From: JANYCO01 sp035535995
GTDB taxonomy: Bacteria > Bacteroidota > Bacteroidia > Cytophagales > Cytophagaceae
Length of the DNA stretch: 64,000 nucleotides
Direction: 5' to 3'
Assembly: GCA_035535995.1 (NCBI GenBank)
Contig: DATLOZ010000019.1
Location: 124,001 to 188,000, forward strand
Shown here: positions 43,850 through 51,694 of the stretch, piece after piece
How positions within the stretch are numbered: the stretch's first letter is position 1
Layout of the letters: each line of letters begins with the position of its first letter
Position numbers and translations under genes: made by a program
The notes under the pieces: model-generated
What the model saw: only the letters and a program-made list of their open reading frames with translations
Databases searched by the model: none
Told to the model about the DNA's origin: nothing

Positions 43850-44146
43850 ATGAAACGCAACAAAATAGAACAAGATCAGGAAGAACTCATCCGCTTAAGA
43901 TCGGTAGAACAGGTAGAGCCATCGCCTTTCCTGTATGCCAGGATCCTTCATAAGATCCAGGAGCGGAAGAAACAAGGAAGCTTCATCACACCACAGTTCG
44001 CCTGGCGCCTGGCTGCTGTATTTGTAGTGCTGGTGCTGGTCAATGTATTTGTGTTGTTCATGAATCCCGATGAGATCACTCAGGAAACTACGATGGTGGC
44101 AGACGAATTGGGTCTAGTGTCGGATAATTATTATGATAACTATTAA
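43850..44146 (+). CDS. Small single-TM protein, putative anti-sigma factor (CnrY-like position)
   Basis: 98 residues, not matched to a named family. A charged cytoplasmic N-terminal part of about 65 residues (with PSPFLYARILHKIQERKKQ at about 25-43, an anti-sigma-like amphipathic stretch) is followed by one membrane helix LAAVFVVLVLVNVFVLFM (about 52-69) and a short acidic periplasmic tail. It is first of three genes with a CpxP-like sensor and an ECF sigma factor. An anti-sigma role is inferred from topology and gene order. Confidence 0.65.
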   Translation: MKRNKIEQDQEELIRLRSVEQVEPSPFLYARILHKIQERKKQGSFITPQFAWRLAAVFVVLVLVNVFVLFMNPDEITQETTMVADELGLVSDNYYDNY

Positions 44147-44159
44147 CGAAAATAACCTT

Positions 44160-44699
44160 ATGAAATCGCAAAAAATATTAGTCGCAGGATTGATCCTGAT
44201 GGTTCTTTTGAATATATGCACTCTCGGAGTTGTATTATTCAAATCCAGTGAAGACGAAGGCCCCGGACACCATATGGGAATGGATGACAAGGGAAAACAT
44301 CACCGTGGCAAAATGATCGGGAAGCGGTTGAATTTTACACCTGAGCAGGAAGCCGCATTGGAGAAGCTTAGAGCAAAGCATGACGCTGTAATGGCTCCGC
44401 TTCGCGAAAAAATGGATACCCTTCGCAAACAACGTCTGGCGCTTCTCAAAGCAGATACATTTGATGCAGCAAAATCAGACCAGTTAGCAGCCGAGATTGG
44501 TACTGTGCAGACAGCGATCGAAAAAGAAATGGCAAATCATTTTGTAGAGATCAAAGCCTTGTGCAAAAAAGATCAGTTGGAAGAATACAACAAATTCATC
44601 GATCGTATCGGCCAGCGTAAATTTGGCGAACGACGTGGATTTGGCAGACACGGAGAAAAAGAGGAGAAAGATAAAGACCAGGCAGGTCCGGGAATGTAA
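44160..44699 (+). CDS. Membrane-anchored CpxP/Spy-like periplasmic sensor protein
   Basis: 179 residues from the ATG at 44160; an ATG at 44133 overlaps the previous gene and lacks conservation value. One N-terminal anchor (ILVAGLILMVLLNICTLGVV, about 6-25) is followed by a His/Met-rich segment (GHHMGMDDKGKHHRGKM, about 37-53). A four-helix LTXXQ/CpxP-like domain then begins with LNFTPEQEAALEKLRAKHDA and MAPLREKMDTLRKQRLALL. The C-terminus is charged and Gly-rich. The family includes metal and envelope-stress sensors such as CnrX and ZraP. The His/Met cluster suggests metal binding, unproven. Confidence 0.78.
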   Translation: MKSQKILVAGLILMVLLNICTLGVVLFKSSEDEGPGHHMGMDDKGKHHRGKMIGKRLNFTPEQEAALEKLRAKHDAVMAPLREKMDTLRKQRLALLKADTFDAAKSDQLAAEIGTVQTAIEKEMANHFVEIKALCKKDQLEEYNKFIDRIGQRKFGERRGFGRHGEKEEKDKDQAGPGM

Positions 44700-44708
44700 G
44701 TTCTGATC

Positions 44709-45317
44709 ATGAAAGCAAAACCCACACTAGATACACGAGAACAAGATCCGGAGGCACATTTTCAGGAAATTTACCAGCAGTATAAAAGAAAAGTGCTGAA
44801 TACTGCCCTGAATATGGTACACGACCTCCAGGATGCAGAAGAGATCACGCAGGATGTGTTTGTAGAATTGTATTTCAACCTTCCCCGCTTTCGCGGCGAT
44901 TCTACACTCAGCACCTGGATCTATCGCATCACAGTCAACAAATCGCTTGACTTGATCAAAAAGAAAAAACGCAAGAAAAGATTCGGATGGCTCACAGGAT
45001 TATTTGACGAAACTTCCGGAAAAGAGCTTCACGTAGTCTCTGATTTCATACACCCTGGCGTGCAGCTGGAAAACCAGGAGGAAATGAGCAAACTCTTTGC
45101 CGCGATCGACCGGCTGCCGGAAAAACAAAAGACAGCGCTTGTGCTTTCTGTAATGGAACAGCTAAGCTACGAAGAGATCAGCCAGGTAATGGAGGCAAGT
45201 ATTTCTTCTGTAGAATCCTTGATTTTCAGGGCCAGACAAAACCTGAAAAAAGAAATGGGAAATAACCAGAAAAAAAAGGACGATACACCGCAAGTTACTG
45301 CTACCACTGTCGTCTAA
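44709..45317 (+). CDS. ECF-type RNA polymerase sigma factor
   Basis: 202 residues. Region 2 spans FQEIYQQYKRKVLNTALNMV and AEEITQDVFVELYFNLPRF with STWIYRITVNKSLDLIKKKK. Region 4 has DRLPEKQKTALVLSVMEQLS and the HTH YEEISQVMEASISSVESLIF. There is no region 1 or 3, hence extracytoplasmic-function type. It lies 9 bases after the CpxP-like gene, third in the operon. It probably directs an envelope- or metal-stress regulon, including possibly its own operon. No efflux genes are adjacent. Confidence 0.9.
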   Translation: MKAKPTLDTREQDPEAHFQEIYQQYKRKVLNTALNMVHDLQDAEEITQDVFVELYFNLPRFRGDSTLSTWIYRITVNKSLDLIKKKKRKKRFGWLTGLFDETSGKELHVVSDFIHPGVQLENQEEMSKLFAAIDRLPEKQKTALVLSVMEQLSYEEISQVMEASISSVESLIFRARQNLKKEMGNNQKKKDDTPQVTATTVV

Positions 45318-45389
45318 AGGAGTATAGATTGATTTTCTTAGAACTTGGGTTAAGGAATTTTAACCATCGAGACGACTACTAAGGATAGA

Positions 45390-45459
45390 ATATCGGCCAT
45401 GTGGGTTGGCCCGATATCTGGCACCGGGCTATTTTACAGGATAGACCCGGTGTTTTTTT
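45390..45459 (+). terminator. Tandem hairpins ending in a T7 run
   Basis: First hairpin: ATATCGGCC (45390-45398) with GGCCCGATAT (45408-45417), one bulge. Second: CACCGGG plus CTAT (45422-45432) with ATAG plus CCCGGTG (45441-45452), followed by T7. It terminates the sigma operon; the double structure could also be a small RNA end. Confidence 0.75.
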
Positions 45460-45488
45460 GTTTCCCGACAAATCTTATTTTTGGTATT

Positions 45489-46370
45489 ATGCCCATTCAG
45501 CTCCAAGTAAAATCGGTACTCAACAAAACCAGGCGGCGTGATCCCTGGTTCCTGGACGATTATACGATCAATCCGTACAGTGGCTGTTCGTTTAATTGCT
45601 TGTACTGTTATATTCGCGGAAGTAAGTATGGGATTCATATGGAAGAAAAACTTGCGGTAAAGGTCAATGCGCTTGACGTATTGGACAAGCAACTTGCTTC
45701 CCGCGCCAGGCGCAACCAGTATGGTATCATCGTACTTTCTTCCGCTACAGATCCATACCTTCAAATAGAAAAACAAACTCAGCTCACCCGCCAGATACTG
45801 GAATTGATCCTGAAGCATCGTTTTCCGGTTCACATCATCACCAAGTCAGACCTTGTGGTTCGTGATTTTGATCTTTTAAAACAAATAAAAGAGAAAGCCA
45901 TTTTACCGCCAGACCTGGAAGGAAAAGTATCTCCGGTCTTGATCACATTTTCCTTTTCATCCATCGATCCATTTATAACAAATATTTTTGAACCAGGCGC
46001 TACTCCGCCGGCGCAACGTCTGGATGCGCTGTCAGCCGCGCTGGATCATGAGTTCCAGGCAGGGGTAAGTCTTATGCCTTTGCTTCCTTTTATCAGCGAT
46101 ACAGGCGAACATTTGATCCAGCTTTTCGAGACTTTTCAAGCGAAAAAAGTGAAGTATATATTTCCAGCTACGCTTACGCTTTTCGGGGAAGACAAAGCAG
46201 ACAGTAAAACACTTATGCTGCGCGCCGTTGAAAAACATTACCCGCATTTGCTGCAAAAATATCATACCTTCTTTGAGCAAAGCACAGAAATGCCTGCTTA
46301 CTATAAAGAAGCATTTTATAAAAAAATGCGGGAGTTGTGTAAGCAGTATGGATTAAAAGACAGGATCTGA
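45489..46370 (+). CDS. SPL-family radical SAM protein
   Basis: 293 residues from the ATG at 45489. The cluster motif GCSFNCLYCY is CX3CX2C as in radical-SAM enzymes, preceded by INPYSG (about 33-38), a signature of the SplB-like COG1533 branch that includes spore photoproduct lyase relatives. ITKSDLVVRDFDLL and VLITFSFSSIDP follow. The substrate is unknown. A -7 box (TATTTTTG, 45476-45483) ends 5 bases before this ATG. Extending upstream to 45399 would cross the terminator hairpin, so that start is rejected. Confidence 0.85.
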   Translation: MPIQLQVKSVLNKTRRRDPWFLDDYTINPYSGCSFNCLYCYIRGSKYGIHMEEKLAVKVNALDVLDKQLASRARRNQYGIIVLSSATDPYLQIEKQTQLTRQILELILKHRFPVHIITKSDLVVRDFDLLKQIKEKAILPPDLEGKVSPVLITFSFSSIDPFITNIFEPGATPPAQRLDALSAALDHEFQAGVSLMPLLPFISDTGEHLIQLFETFQAKKVKYIFPATLTLFGEDKADSKTLMLRAVEKHYPHLLQKYHTFFEQSTEMPAYYKEAFYKKMRELCKQYGLKDRI

Positions 46371-46385
46371 AAAAGATAAATGAAA

Positions 46386-46505
46386 TTATTCCTCTTCACC
46401 CGAAGGCAATAATAAGAAGAGCAATGATTCGAATAGTTCATCGAGCTCTTTGCTGTATTGATAGATCTCTTCTTCGGAGAGGATAGGTTCTTGTTCGGGG
46501 TTCAT
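46386..46505 (-). CDS. Small acidic hypothetical protein (39 residues)
   Basis: An intact frame from ATG 46505-46503 to TAA 46388-46386. It starts MNPEQEPILSEEEIYQYSKE and continues through a leucine-rich helix (LFESLLFLLLP) to an acidic end GEEE. Amino-acid usage (Glu, Leu, Tyr, no rare residues) looks coding, and it occupies a gap where no other gene fits. Not recognised. Confidence 0.45.
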   Translation of the reverse strand: MNPEQEPILSEEEIYQYSKELDELFESLLFLLLPSGEEE

Positions 46506-46653
46506 TGAAAGGATAACGTAAGGGAGAGTATTTTCTTATTTTTATAATTGCAAAAAAATCAGAGCTGAGTTTGATGTTTTGAATTATAAAGGACAGTCAG
46601 TCTGATTTTTTAAAAATTATTTTAATTTCGCGAAACGAAATTTTATACCGCTC

Positions 46654-47289
46654 ATGGAAATTGTAATACTACTTGATATAATATTAACTGTAATAATTCT
46701 AAACCTGCCTAAAGCAATTATTTTTGGTACTCTCCTCAGTGAGTTATCTGTAGAAAAAAAGACAGACAAAATAGTTCTTGTAGCAATGATTGCATTTGCC
46801 ACTACAGTATGTATGATGACGTTTGATCTTCGAGATCCTCTGTTTCTAATTATAATTTCTGTAATTCTATTGGCCACGTTTGTCTATCTGCTGGTATGCA
46901 AAATTTTCAAGAAGAAAATTGTATTTGGTCCAATCCTTATGTTCACAATATTTTTTATAGCGGGTGAATACCTCGGACCTTTGTCGTATGAGCCAGGACT
47001 GAGAATGATTACTTACACCGGCAGTTTATACCTGTCGATGTCTGCCATAGTGCTTTCCCTACTGGCGTTTGGCTTAATTATATTTTTGACAATGAAAGGA
47101 AGTATAAAATATCCATTGATGAAATGGATTGGATACCTGATCTTAGTGGTGGAGTTAGTATTGATAATATTGGGATTGAATCATCTTGCTCCTGCAGAGT
47201 TTTTTTATTCTAAGACGTCACTAATGCTTGATGAAGTAGCTTTTGTTTTGATTACAGGAATTATAGTATACAGTAAATGGAAGAAATAG
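46654..47289 (+). CDS. Hypothetical polytopic membrane protein
   Basis: 211 residues, not recognised. About seven hydrophobic helices cover most of its length (for example ILLDIILTVIILNLPKAIIF, VAMIAFATTVCMMTF, LIIISVILLATFVYLLV, MSAIVLSLLAFGLIIFLTM). No motif, signal peptidase site or soluble domain is visible. It is convergent with the ABC-F gene at 47302 and has no obvious partner. The base composition is more AT-rich than most neighbours. Confidence 0.65.
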   Translation: MEIVILLDIILTVIILNLPKAIIFGTLLSELSVEKKTDKIVLVAMIAFATTVCMMTFDLRDPLFLIIISVILLATFVYLLVCKIFKKKIVFGPILMFTIFFIAGEYLGPLSYEPGLRMITYTGSLYLSMSAIVLSLLAFGLIIFLTMKGSIKYPLMKWIGYLILVVELVLIILGLNHLAPAEFFYSKTSLMLDEVAFVLITGIIVYSKWKK

Positions 47290-47301
47290 ATTTGTCAAAA
47301 A

Positions 47302-48939
47302 TTATTTCTTCCGCTCAATCTCTTTCAGGTTTTCCATCTTTTTATTTCTCAGGAAGCCGGTAATATCTTCGAAGTGCTCTTTGATTCGTTTGTTGCCAAA
47401 CTCAAATACTTTAGTAGCTAATCCGTCGAGAAAATCGCGGTCGTGGGAAACCAGTATGAGCGTGCCGTCAAAGGCTTTCAGCGCATCTTTAAGAATGTCC
47501 TTGGTACGAATATCAAGGTGATTGGTAGGCTCATCGAGAATGAGCAGGTTCACCGGCTGAAGCAAAAGTTTGATCATTGCCAGACGTGTTTTTTCTCCTC
47601 CGGAAAGTACTTTCACTTTTTTCTCAATAGTATCGCCGCTAAACATAAATGCGCCTAGAATATCTTTGATCTTCGTGCGGACTTCTCCGGTAGCGATGTT
47701 GTCGATCGTTTGGAAAATGGTGAGGTCTTCTTCAAGCAATGCGGCCTGGTTTTGAGCGAAGTAGCCGATCTCACAATTATGTCCTACCTGTAATTTCCCT
47801 TCGTAATCGATCTCGCCCATGATGGCTTTGATCAGCGTGGATTTTCCTTCTCCGTTCTTTCCTACGAATGCTATTTTCTGTCCGCGTTCAATGCTTATGG
47901 AAGCATCTTTGAATACTACATGGTCGCCATATTTTTTTGTCATGTTTTCTACGATCACCGGGTAATTGCCGGAGCGTGGAGCAGGAGGGAACTTCAGGTT
48001 TAGAGAAGAAGTATCTACTTCGTCTACGGTGAGCCGTTCGATCTTATCGAGCATCTTCACTCTCGATTGTACCTGGAGCGTTTTAGAATAAGTACCTTTG
48101 AAACGTTCGATGAATTCTACGATGTCGGCAATTTCTTTTTGCTGATCGTCGTAGGCTCTTTGCTGTTGCTCGCGTCTTTCTTTACGAAGCTGAAGATATT
48201 GGCTATAGTTTACTTTGTAATCGTAAATTTTCCCCATCGTCACTTCGATGGTACGGTTGGTGATATTGTCCACGAATGCTTTATCATGTGAGATCACGAT
48301 CACCGCTTTGGCATTGTTGACCAGGAAGTCTTCAAGCCATTGGATCGACTCGATGTCCATGTGGTTGGTAGGCTCATCGAGCAAAATAAGATCTGGTTTT
48401 TGAAGCAGGATCTTCGCCAGTTCGATGCGCATGCGCCAGCCTCCGCTGAACTCTTTGGTAGGGCGGTTAAAATCTTCTCTCAGGAAACCAAGTCCCAATA
48501 ACGTAAGCTCCACTTCTGCGTCGAAGTTGACGTCTTCGATGGAATAATATTTTTCGCTGAGCTCAGAAACCTGTTCGATGATCTTATAATATTCTTCTGA
48601 CTCATAATCCGTGCGGGTTTCAAGCGCTTTGGTCAGTTCTTCCATTTGTTTTTTCATGCCAAGCACTTTGGCAAAAGCTTTGGAAGTTTCTTCGAAAACA
48701 GTACAATCGTCTTCGGTCAATAAATGTTGGGGAAGGTAAGCGATCACAGCGTCTTTAGGAGCAGACACTTTGCCGCGTGTAGGTTTTTCTACGCCGGCGA
48801 TGATCTTCAGCATAGTGGATTTACCAGCACCGTTTTTCCCCATAAGGGCAATGCGGTCGTTTTCGTTGATGTTGAAAGTAATATTGCTAAAAAGCGCGGC
48901 GCCATTAAATTCTACCGTAAGGGCATCTACTGAGATCAT
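47302..48939 (-). CDS. ABC-F family ATPase (YbiT type)
   Basis: 545 residues, twin-ABC translation-associated ATPase without membrane segments. The first ABC domain has GKNGAGKSTMLKIIAGVE (about 35-52), FSGGWRMRIELAKILL and LILLDEPTNHMDIESIQWLE. The second has GKNGEGKSTLIKAIMGE (about 355) and LSGGEKTRLAMIKLLL with LLILDEPTNHLDI. The linker (about 240-300) carries RAYDDQQKEIADIVEFIERF. It lacks the C-terminal coiled coil of the ABC-F at 13927 and the arm of EttA. It has a near-perfect promoter at 48960-48990. Confidence 0.93.
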   Translation of the reverse strand: MISVDALTVEFNGAALFSNITFNINENDRIALMGKNGAGKSTMLKIIAGVEKPTRGKVSAPKDAVIAYLPQHLLTEDDCTVFEETSKAFAKVLGMKKQMEELTKALETRTDYESEEYYKIIEQVSELSEKYYSIEDVNFDAEVELTLLGLGFLREDFNRPTKEFSGGWRMRIELAKILLQKPDLILLDEPTNHMDIESIQWLEDFLVNNAKAVIVISHDKAFVDNITNRTIEVTMGKIYDYKVNYSQYLQLRKERREQQQRAYDDQQKEIADIVEFIERFKGTYSKTLQVQSRVKMLDKIERLTVDEVDTSSLNLKFPPAPRSGNYPVIVENMTKKYGDHVVFKDASISIERGQKIAFVGKNGEGKSTLIKAIMGEIDYEGKLQVGHNCEIGYFAQNQAALLEEDLTIFQTIDNIATGEVRTKIKDILGAFMFSGDTIEKKVKVLSGGEKTRLAMIKLLLQPVNLLILDEPTNHLDIRTKDILKDALKAFDGTLILVSHDRDFLDGLATKVFEFGNKRIKEHFEDITGFLRNKKMENLKEIERKK

Positions 48940-48959
48940 GATCGTATTGAATTAGGCCG

Positions 48960-48990
48960 CAAAGATACGATTTTATTGGCATGTTAACAA
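48960..48990 (-). promoter_or_regulatory. Promoter of the YbiT-type ABC-F gene
   Basis: Minus strand TTG (48990-48988), 20-base spacer, TATCTTTG (48967-48960). The predicted leader is about 16 bases. Confidence 0.75.
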
Positions 48991-49052
48991 CGGTAGAAGA
49001 CCTTGTTAATCACGTGTTATGGTTTGCAAAAACGATCTAATTATAAAAATTG

Positions 49053-49104
49053 AGCTTTGCGTTTTGCGAATAAAGTTCACTCAAAGGCGCTAAGACGCAA
49101 AGAA
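49053..49104. repeat. Inverted repeat, CGCAAAG family
   Basis: CTTTGCGTTTTGCG faces CGCTAAGACGCAAAG in the gap between two minus-strand genes. It belongs to the CAAAGGACGCAA-type family. Confidence 0.5.
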
Positions 49105-49143
49105 TTAAACAATGAGAAAACCATTACTGAAATTAATTCACGA

Positions 49144-49614
49144 TCAAGAAGGATCGTTCTTTCCCAGGTTTTCAATCTTATCTTCTAAAGGATCATTAGA
49201 ATCTGATAGTTGTTTGTCACTGACTCTTTTTCTGATATAAGCGCCGAGCGCAAATCCTATAAGCGCTGCAATAAAACCCATCAGGTAATTGTAAATTTCG
49301 AATTCGCCTTTTTCCTGGCGTGCGATTATCCAATAAGTGAAACCAGATTGAATGAGAATATACAGTACCGCCACAATCAATGCATGCGCAATTTCCAGGC
49401 GCTTTGCCACCCATGCCGTTACATAGCCTCCAAGCATGTACGACAGGAATTGTAAGCCCCGCGTCAGATAAGCAAAAATAGAATACTTATATTCTCCGCC
49501 AACGTCAGCCATATAATCGCTCGAATAAAATAAAAAGCTCACCATGATCTGAACGATCAACATCGCAAACGTGGCAAAGAAACCCGCGAGAATGGCTTTG
49601 ATTTTTATTTTCAT
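49144..49614 (-). CDS. Hypothetical four-helix membrane protein
   Basis: 156 residues, not recognised. Four hydrophobic helices are visible (AILAGFFATFAMLIVQIMVS, YLTRGLQFLSYMLGGYVTAW, ALIVAVLYILIQSGFTYWI, LMGFIAALIGFALGAYI), followed by a basic then acidic soluble tail (RKRVSDKQ to NDPS). It resembles small TIGR04086-like integral membrane proteins in size only. Repeats lie on both sides; no operon partner. Confidence 0.65.
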   Translation of the reverse strand: MKIKIKAILAGFFATFAMLIVQIMVSFLFYSSDYMADVGGEYKYSIFAYLTRGLQFLSYMLGGYVTAWVAKRLEIAHALIVAVLYILIQSGFTYWIIARQEKGEFEIYNYLMGFIAALIGFALGAYIRKRVSDKQLSDSNDPLEDKIENLGKNDPS

Positions 49615-49673
49615 ATTACAAATGTATCGTTATAAATACCGAAGGTTTAACTCTTATAGGTATAATAACGATA

Positions 49674-49898
49674 TCAATAATTCAAAATTTGAAATTCATA
49701 ATTCAAAATTTTACTTCAATGCGCTCTTTTCGAAACTATCATTAAAAAACAATAAAACTTCGTTTCTGCTGGCGTCCCCGCCAGCAGAAAGCTTGCCTTG
49801 TATCACAAAATTTTCGCTGGCGGGGACGCCAGCGAAAGCGAAGTTTGAAATCTCAATAATTCAAAATTTGAAATTCATAATTCAAAATTTTACTTCAA
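49674..49898. repeat. 46-bp direct repeats flanking paired GC-rich hairpins
   Basis: Two identical 46-base copies (49674-49719 and 49853-49898) starting TCAATAATTCAAAATTTG flank 133 bases containing hairpins TTTCTGCTGGCG/CGCCAGCAGAAA (49763-49790) and TTTCGCTGGCG/CGCCAGCGAAA (49812-49837), themselves mutual inverted copies. The right copy contains the peptidase stop codon. Confidence 0.75.
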
Positions 49899-51053
49899 CC
49901 CCATCTTCTTAGCGATATCCTTTGGCACCGCATCCTTGTGCACCATGATGCAAGTGGTTTTGTACAGTACATAATTTTCGGTAGCATAAAAATATCCCAG
50001 GCAATCATTTCGCTCAGTACCCCATGAATTTTTTACTAAATAATATTTCGTATTATTCTGGTCGCGGGCAATGCCGATGATGTGCATGCCATGATCGTCT
50101 TCGGTGCTATAGTTGTCAAATCCCTGCTGGCGCATTTCCTGTGTAATGACGCGTTCTTTGGCAGGTCTTACAAACATAGAATCTTTTTCTGCCTGCGTCA
50201 TGTCATCGTATTCTTTTTCGGGAACGTAGGCAATACCGTTGGTGAAGGAAAAATATTTTTCACTAATATCACTCGCCCAGGCTACACCGTAGTTGTTTTG
50301 AATTGATTGATCTATAATTTTTTGCAGGTCTGCCAGCGGTACATTATAAACCAGGTCGCCCGACCAGTTGTCAGGGATCTCCAGTGGAAACTGGCTATAG
50401 AAAGGATGGTGTGTGAAGGAAGAGATCTCGATATAATTATCAGCATTTAAGCCGATCGATGAAGCGAATGATCTTGGAGTATATTTTTTCCCTTTGTATT
50501 CAAACTCCTCCGGCACCTTTCCAAGGTAAGCATCCAGCGTAGCTTCATAGGCGATTTTCCATTCGTCGGTAAGTTTGCCATTTGGGTTTTTGATGATAGC
50601 AGCTACCATAGCGGCGAGTACGGCGTCCATTTCGTTGTGTACGTTTTTACCGTTGTATTCCGGGTTACCCATATATACTTCATTCGGCACTATTCCTTTT
50701 TCTCTCAGTACATTGGTCACGTCGTGAAACACGCTACCAGCACCGAAGTTAGAGTGCCCATGCATTCGCACATATTTTTCGGCCTTTTTAGTATAAGTAT
50801 TGCGCACTATAAACATTTCCGAAAGATCGTATTCCCCTTTCCCCATGCGGAAAAGCTCTGATTCGAAAAACGATAAACCCGAATAACTCCAGCAAGTGCC
50901 CGATTTGTATTGATTTTTTACAGAAGTGGCATTGATCTGTTTTTCGATTTTGAATTTATAACCGCCATTCTTTTTGTTTAGACGGATACTATCCTGAGCC
51001 TGGGCAAAAACGGCTATAAAAAGAAGTAAAGGGAGTAATCGGAATAATTTCAT
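49890..51053 (-). CDS. Exported C1-family cysteine peptidase (bleomycin hydrolase/aminopeptidase C-like)
   Basis: 387 residues with a signal peptide (about 1-19, ending FAQAQD), so periplasmic or external, unlike cytoplasmic PepC. The active-site cysteine is in QYKSGTCWSYSGLSFFESEL (about 47-66), the histidine in DDHGMHIIGIARDQ (about 315-328) and the asparagine in YLVKNSWGTERN. It ends with CIMVHKDAVPKDIAKKMGLK. The last two codons and stop lie in a 46-bp repeat. The substrate is unknown; peptide trimming is the family role. Confidence 0.9.
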   Translation of the reverse strand: MKLFRLLPLLLFIAVFAQAQDSIRLNKKNGGYKFKIEKQINATSVKNQYKSGTCWSYSGLSFFESELFRMGKGEYDLSEMFIVRNTYTKKAEKYVRMHGHSNFGAGSVFHDVTNVLREKGIVPNEVYMGNPEYNGKNVHNEMDAVLAAMVAAIIKNPNGKLTDEWKIAYEATLDAYLGKVPEEFEYKGKKYTPRSFASSIGLNADNYIEISSFTHHPFYSQFPLEIPDNWSGDLVYNVPLADLQKIIDQSIQNNYGVAWASDISEKYFSFTNGIAYVPEKEYDDMTQAEKDSMFVRPAKERVITQEMRQQGFDNYSTEDDHGMHIIGIARDQNNTKYYLVKNSWGTERNDCLGYFYATENYVLYKTTCIMVHKDAVPKDIAKKMGLK

Positions 51054-51167
51054 TGAATTTAATTGTATTTAAGTGATGACTAAAAATAGGAAAATAATGC
51101 ATAAAAGACCAATGCAGTAACCGAGGACGATTTTGAAGATCTTTTATACCAATCTCAACCAAGCTAT

Positions 51168-51342
51168 TTAGAATTCCCCTTTTAAGATACCAGATGCCGG
51201 ATACCAGATGGTTAGATAAAAATAACTCTGTTTTGCAAATAAGCTAAAAGACAATTGTCCTTAAATTACTCTTGCATTTATCCGGTATCTGGCATCCGGC
51301 ATCTCAAAAATAAGTATTAATAGTTAAGAGGGTAATTCCAAA
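51168..51342. repeat. MITE-like element, copy 1 (family B core, terminal inverted repeats)
   Basis: Terminal repeats TTTAGAATTCCCCTTTTAA (51168 region) and the complement of TTTGGAATTACCCTCTTAA at the right end match at 16 of 19 positions. The interior has GATACCAGATGCCGGATACC and its inverted partner GGTATCTGGCATCCGGCATC. The interior closely matches copy 2 at 61071-61263. No ORF lies inside. The element occupies part of the 641-base gap 51054-51694; the remainder is AT-rich. Confidence 0.75.
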
Positions 51343-51368
51343 GGTATTAAAAAAGAAAAGAGACTTAT

Positions 51369-51497
51369 TTATCCGCCATCTTTTACTTCTTCAATTTCCT
51401 CCATACTCAAACTCGAGCTCCGTACTGTTTTAATCCCCCGTTTGGCTACGTAAATGAAAGTCCGGATTATTTTTTCGTGTTTTTTATGTGTGAAAGG
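51369..51497 (-). pseudogene. Possible gene remnant or very short ORF
   Basis: Between stops, the minus strand reads a 42-codon frame with a protein-like C-terminal part (FIYVAKRGIKTVRSSSLSME then EIEEVKDGG). The only ATG gives 11 residues. It could be the tail of a lost gene. Weak evidence. Confidence 0.2.
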
Positions 51498-51694
51498 CTA
51501 TTTGCGTTTTAAGAGTAAAAACCGCATTTTTTTATCAGAATATTGTTTTCTAAACGTATATGGACCCATGTTTTCTGGCCATTTTTTAATAATTATCAAG
51601 TAAAATTTTCTCCAAATTTTTCCACCCTTCAAGGATTCGAATACTTTTAATAGAAATGATAAAATAATAAGGCTAAATATTAATTTATAAGGGT

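Noticed and set aside
45399..45488. Extended N-terminus of the SPL radical-SAM protein
   Set aside because: It would be translated through a terminator hairpin and has no family-like sequence.
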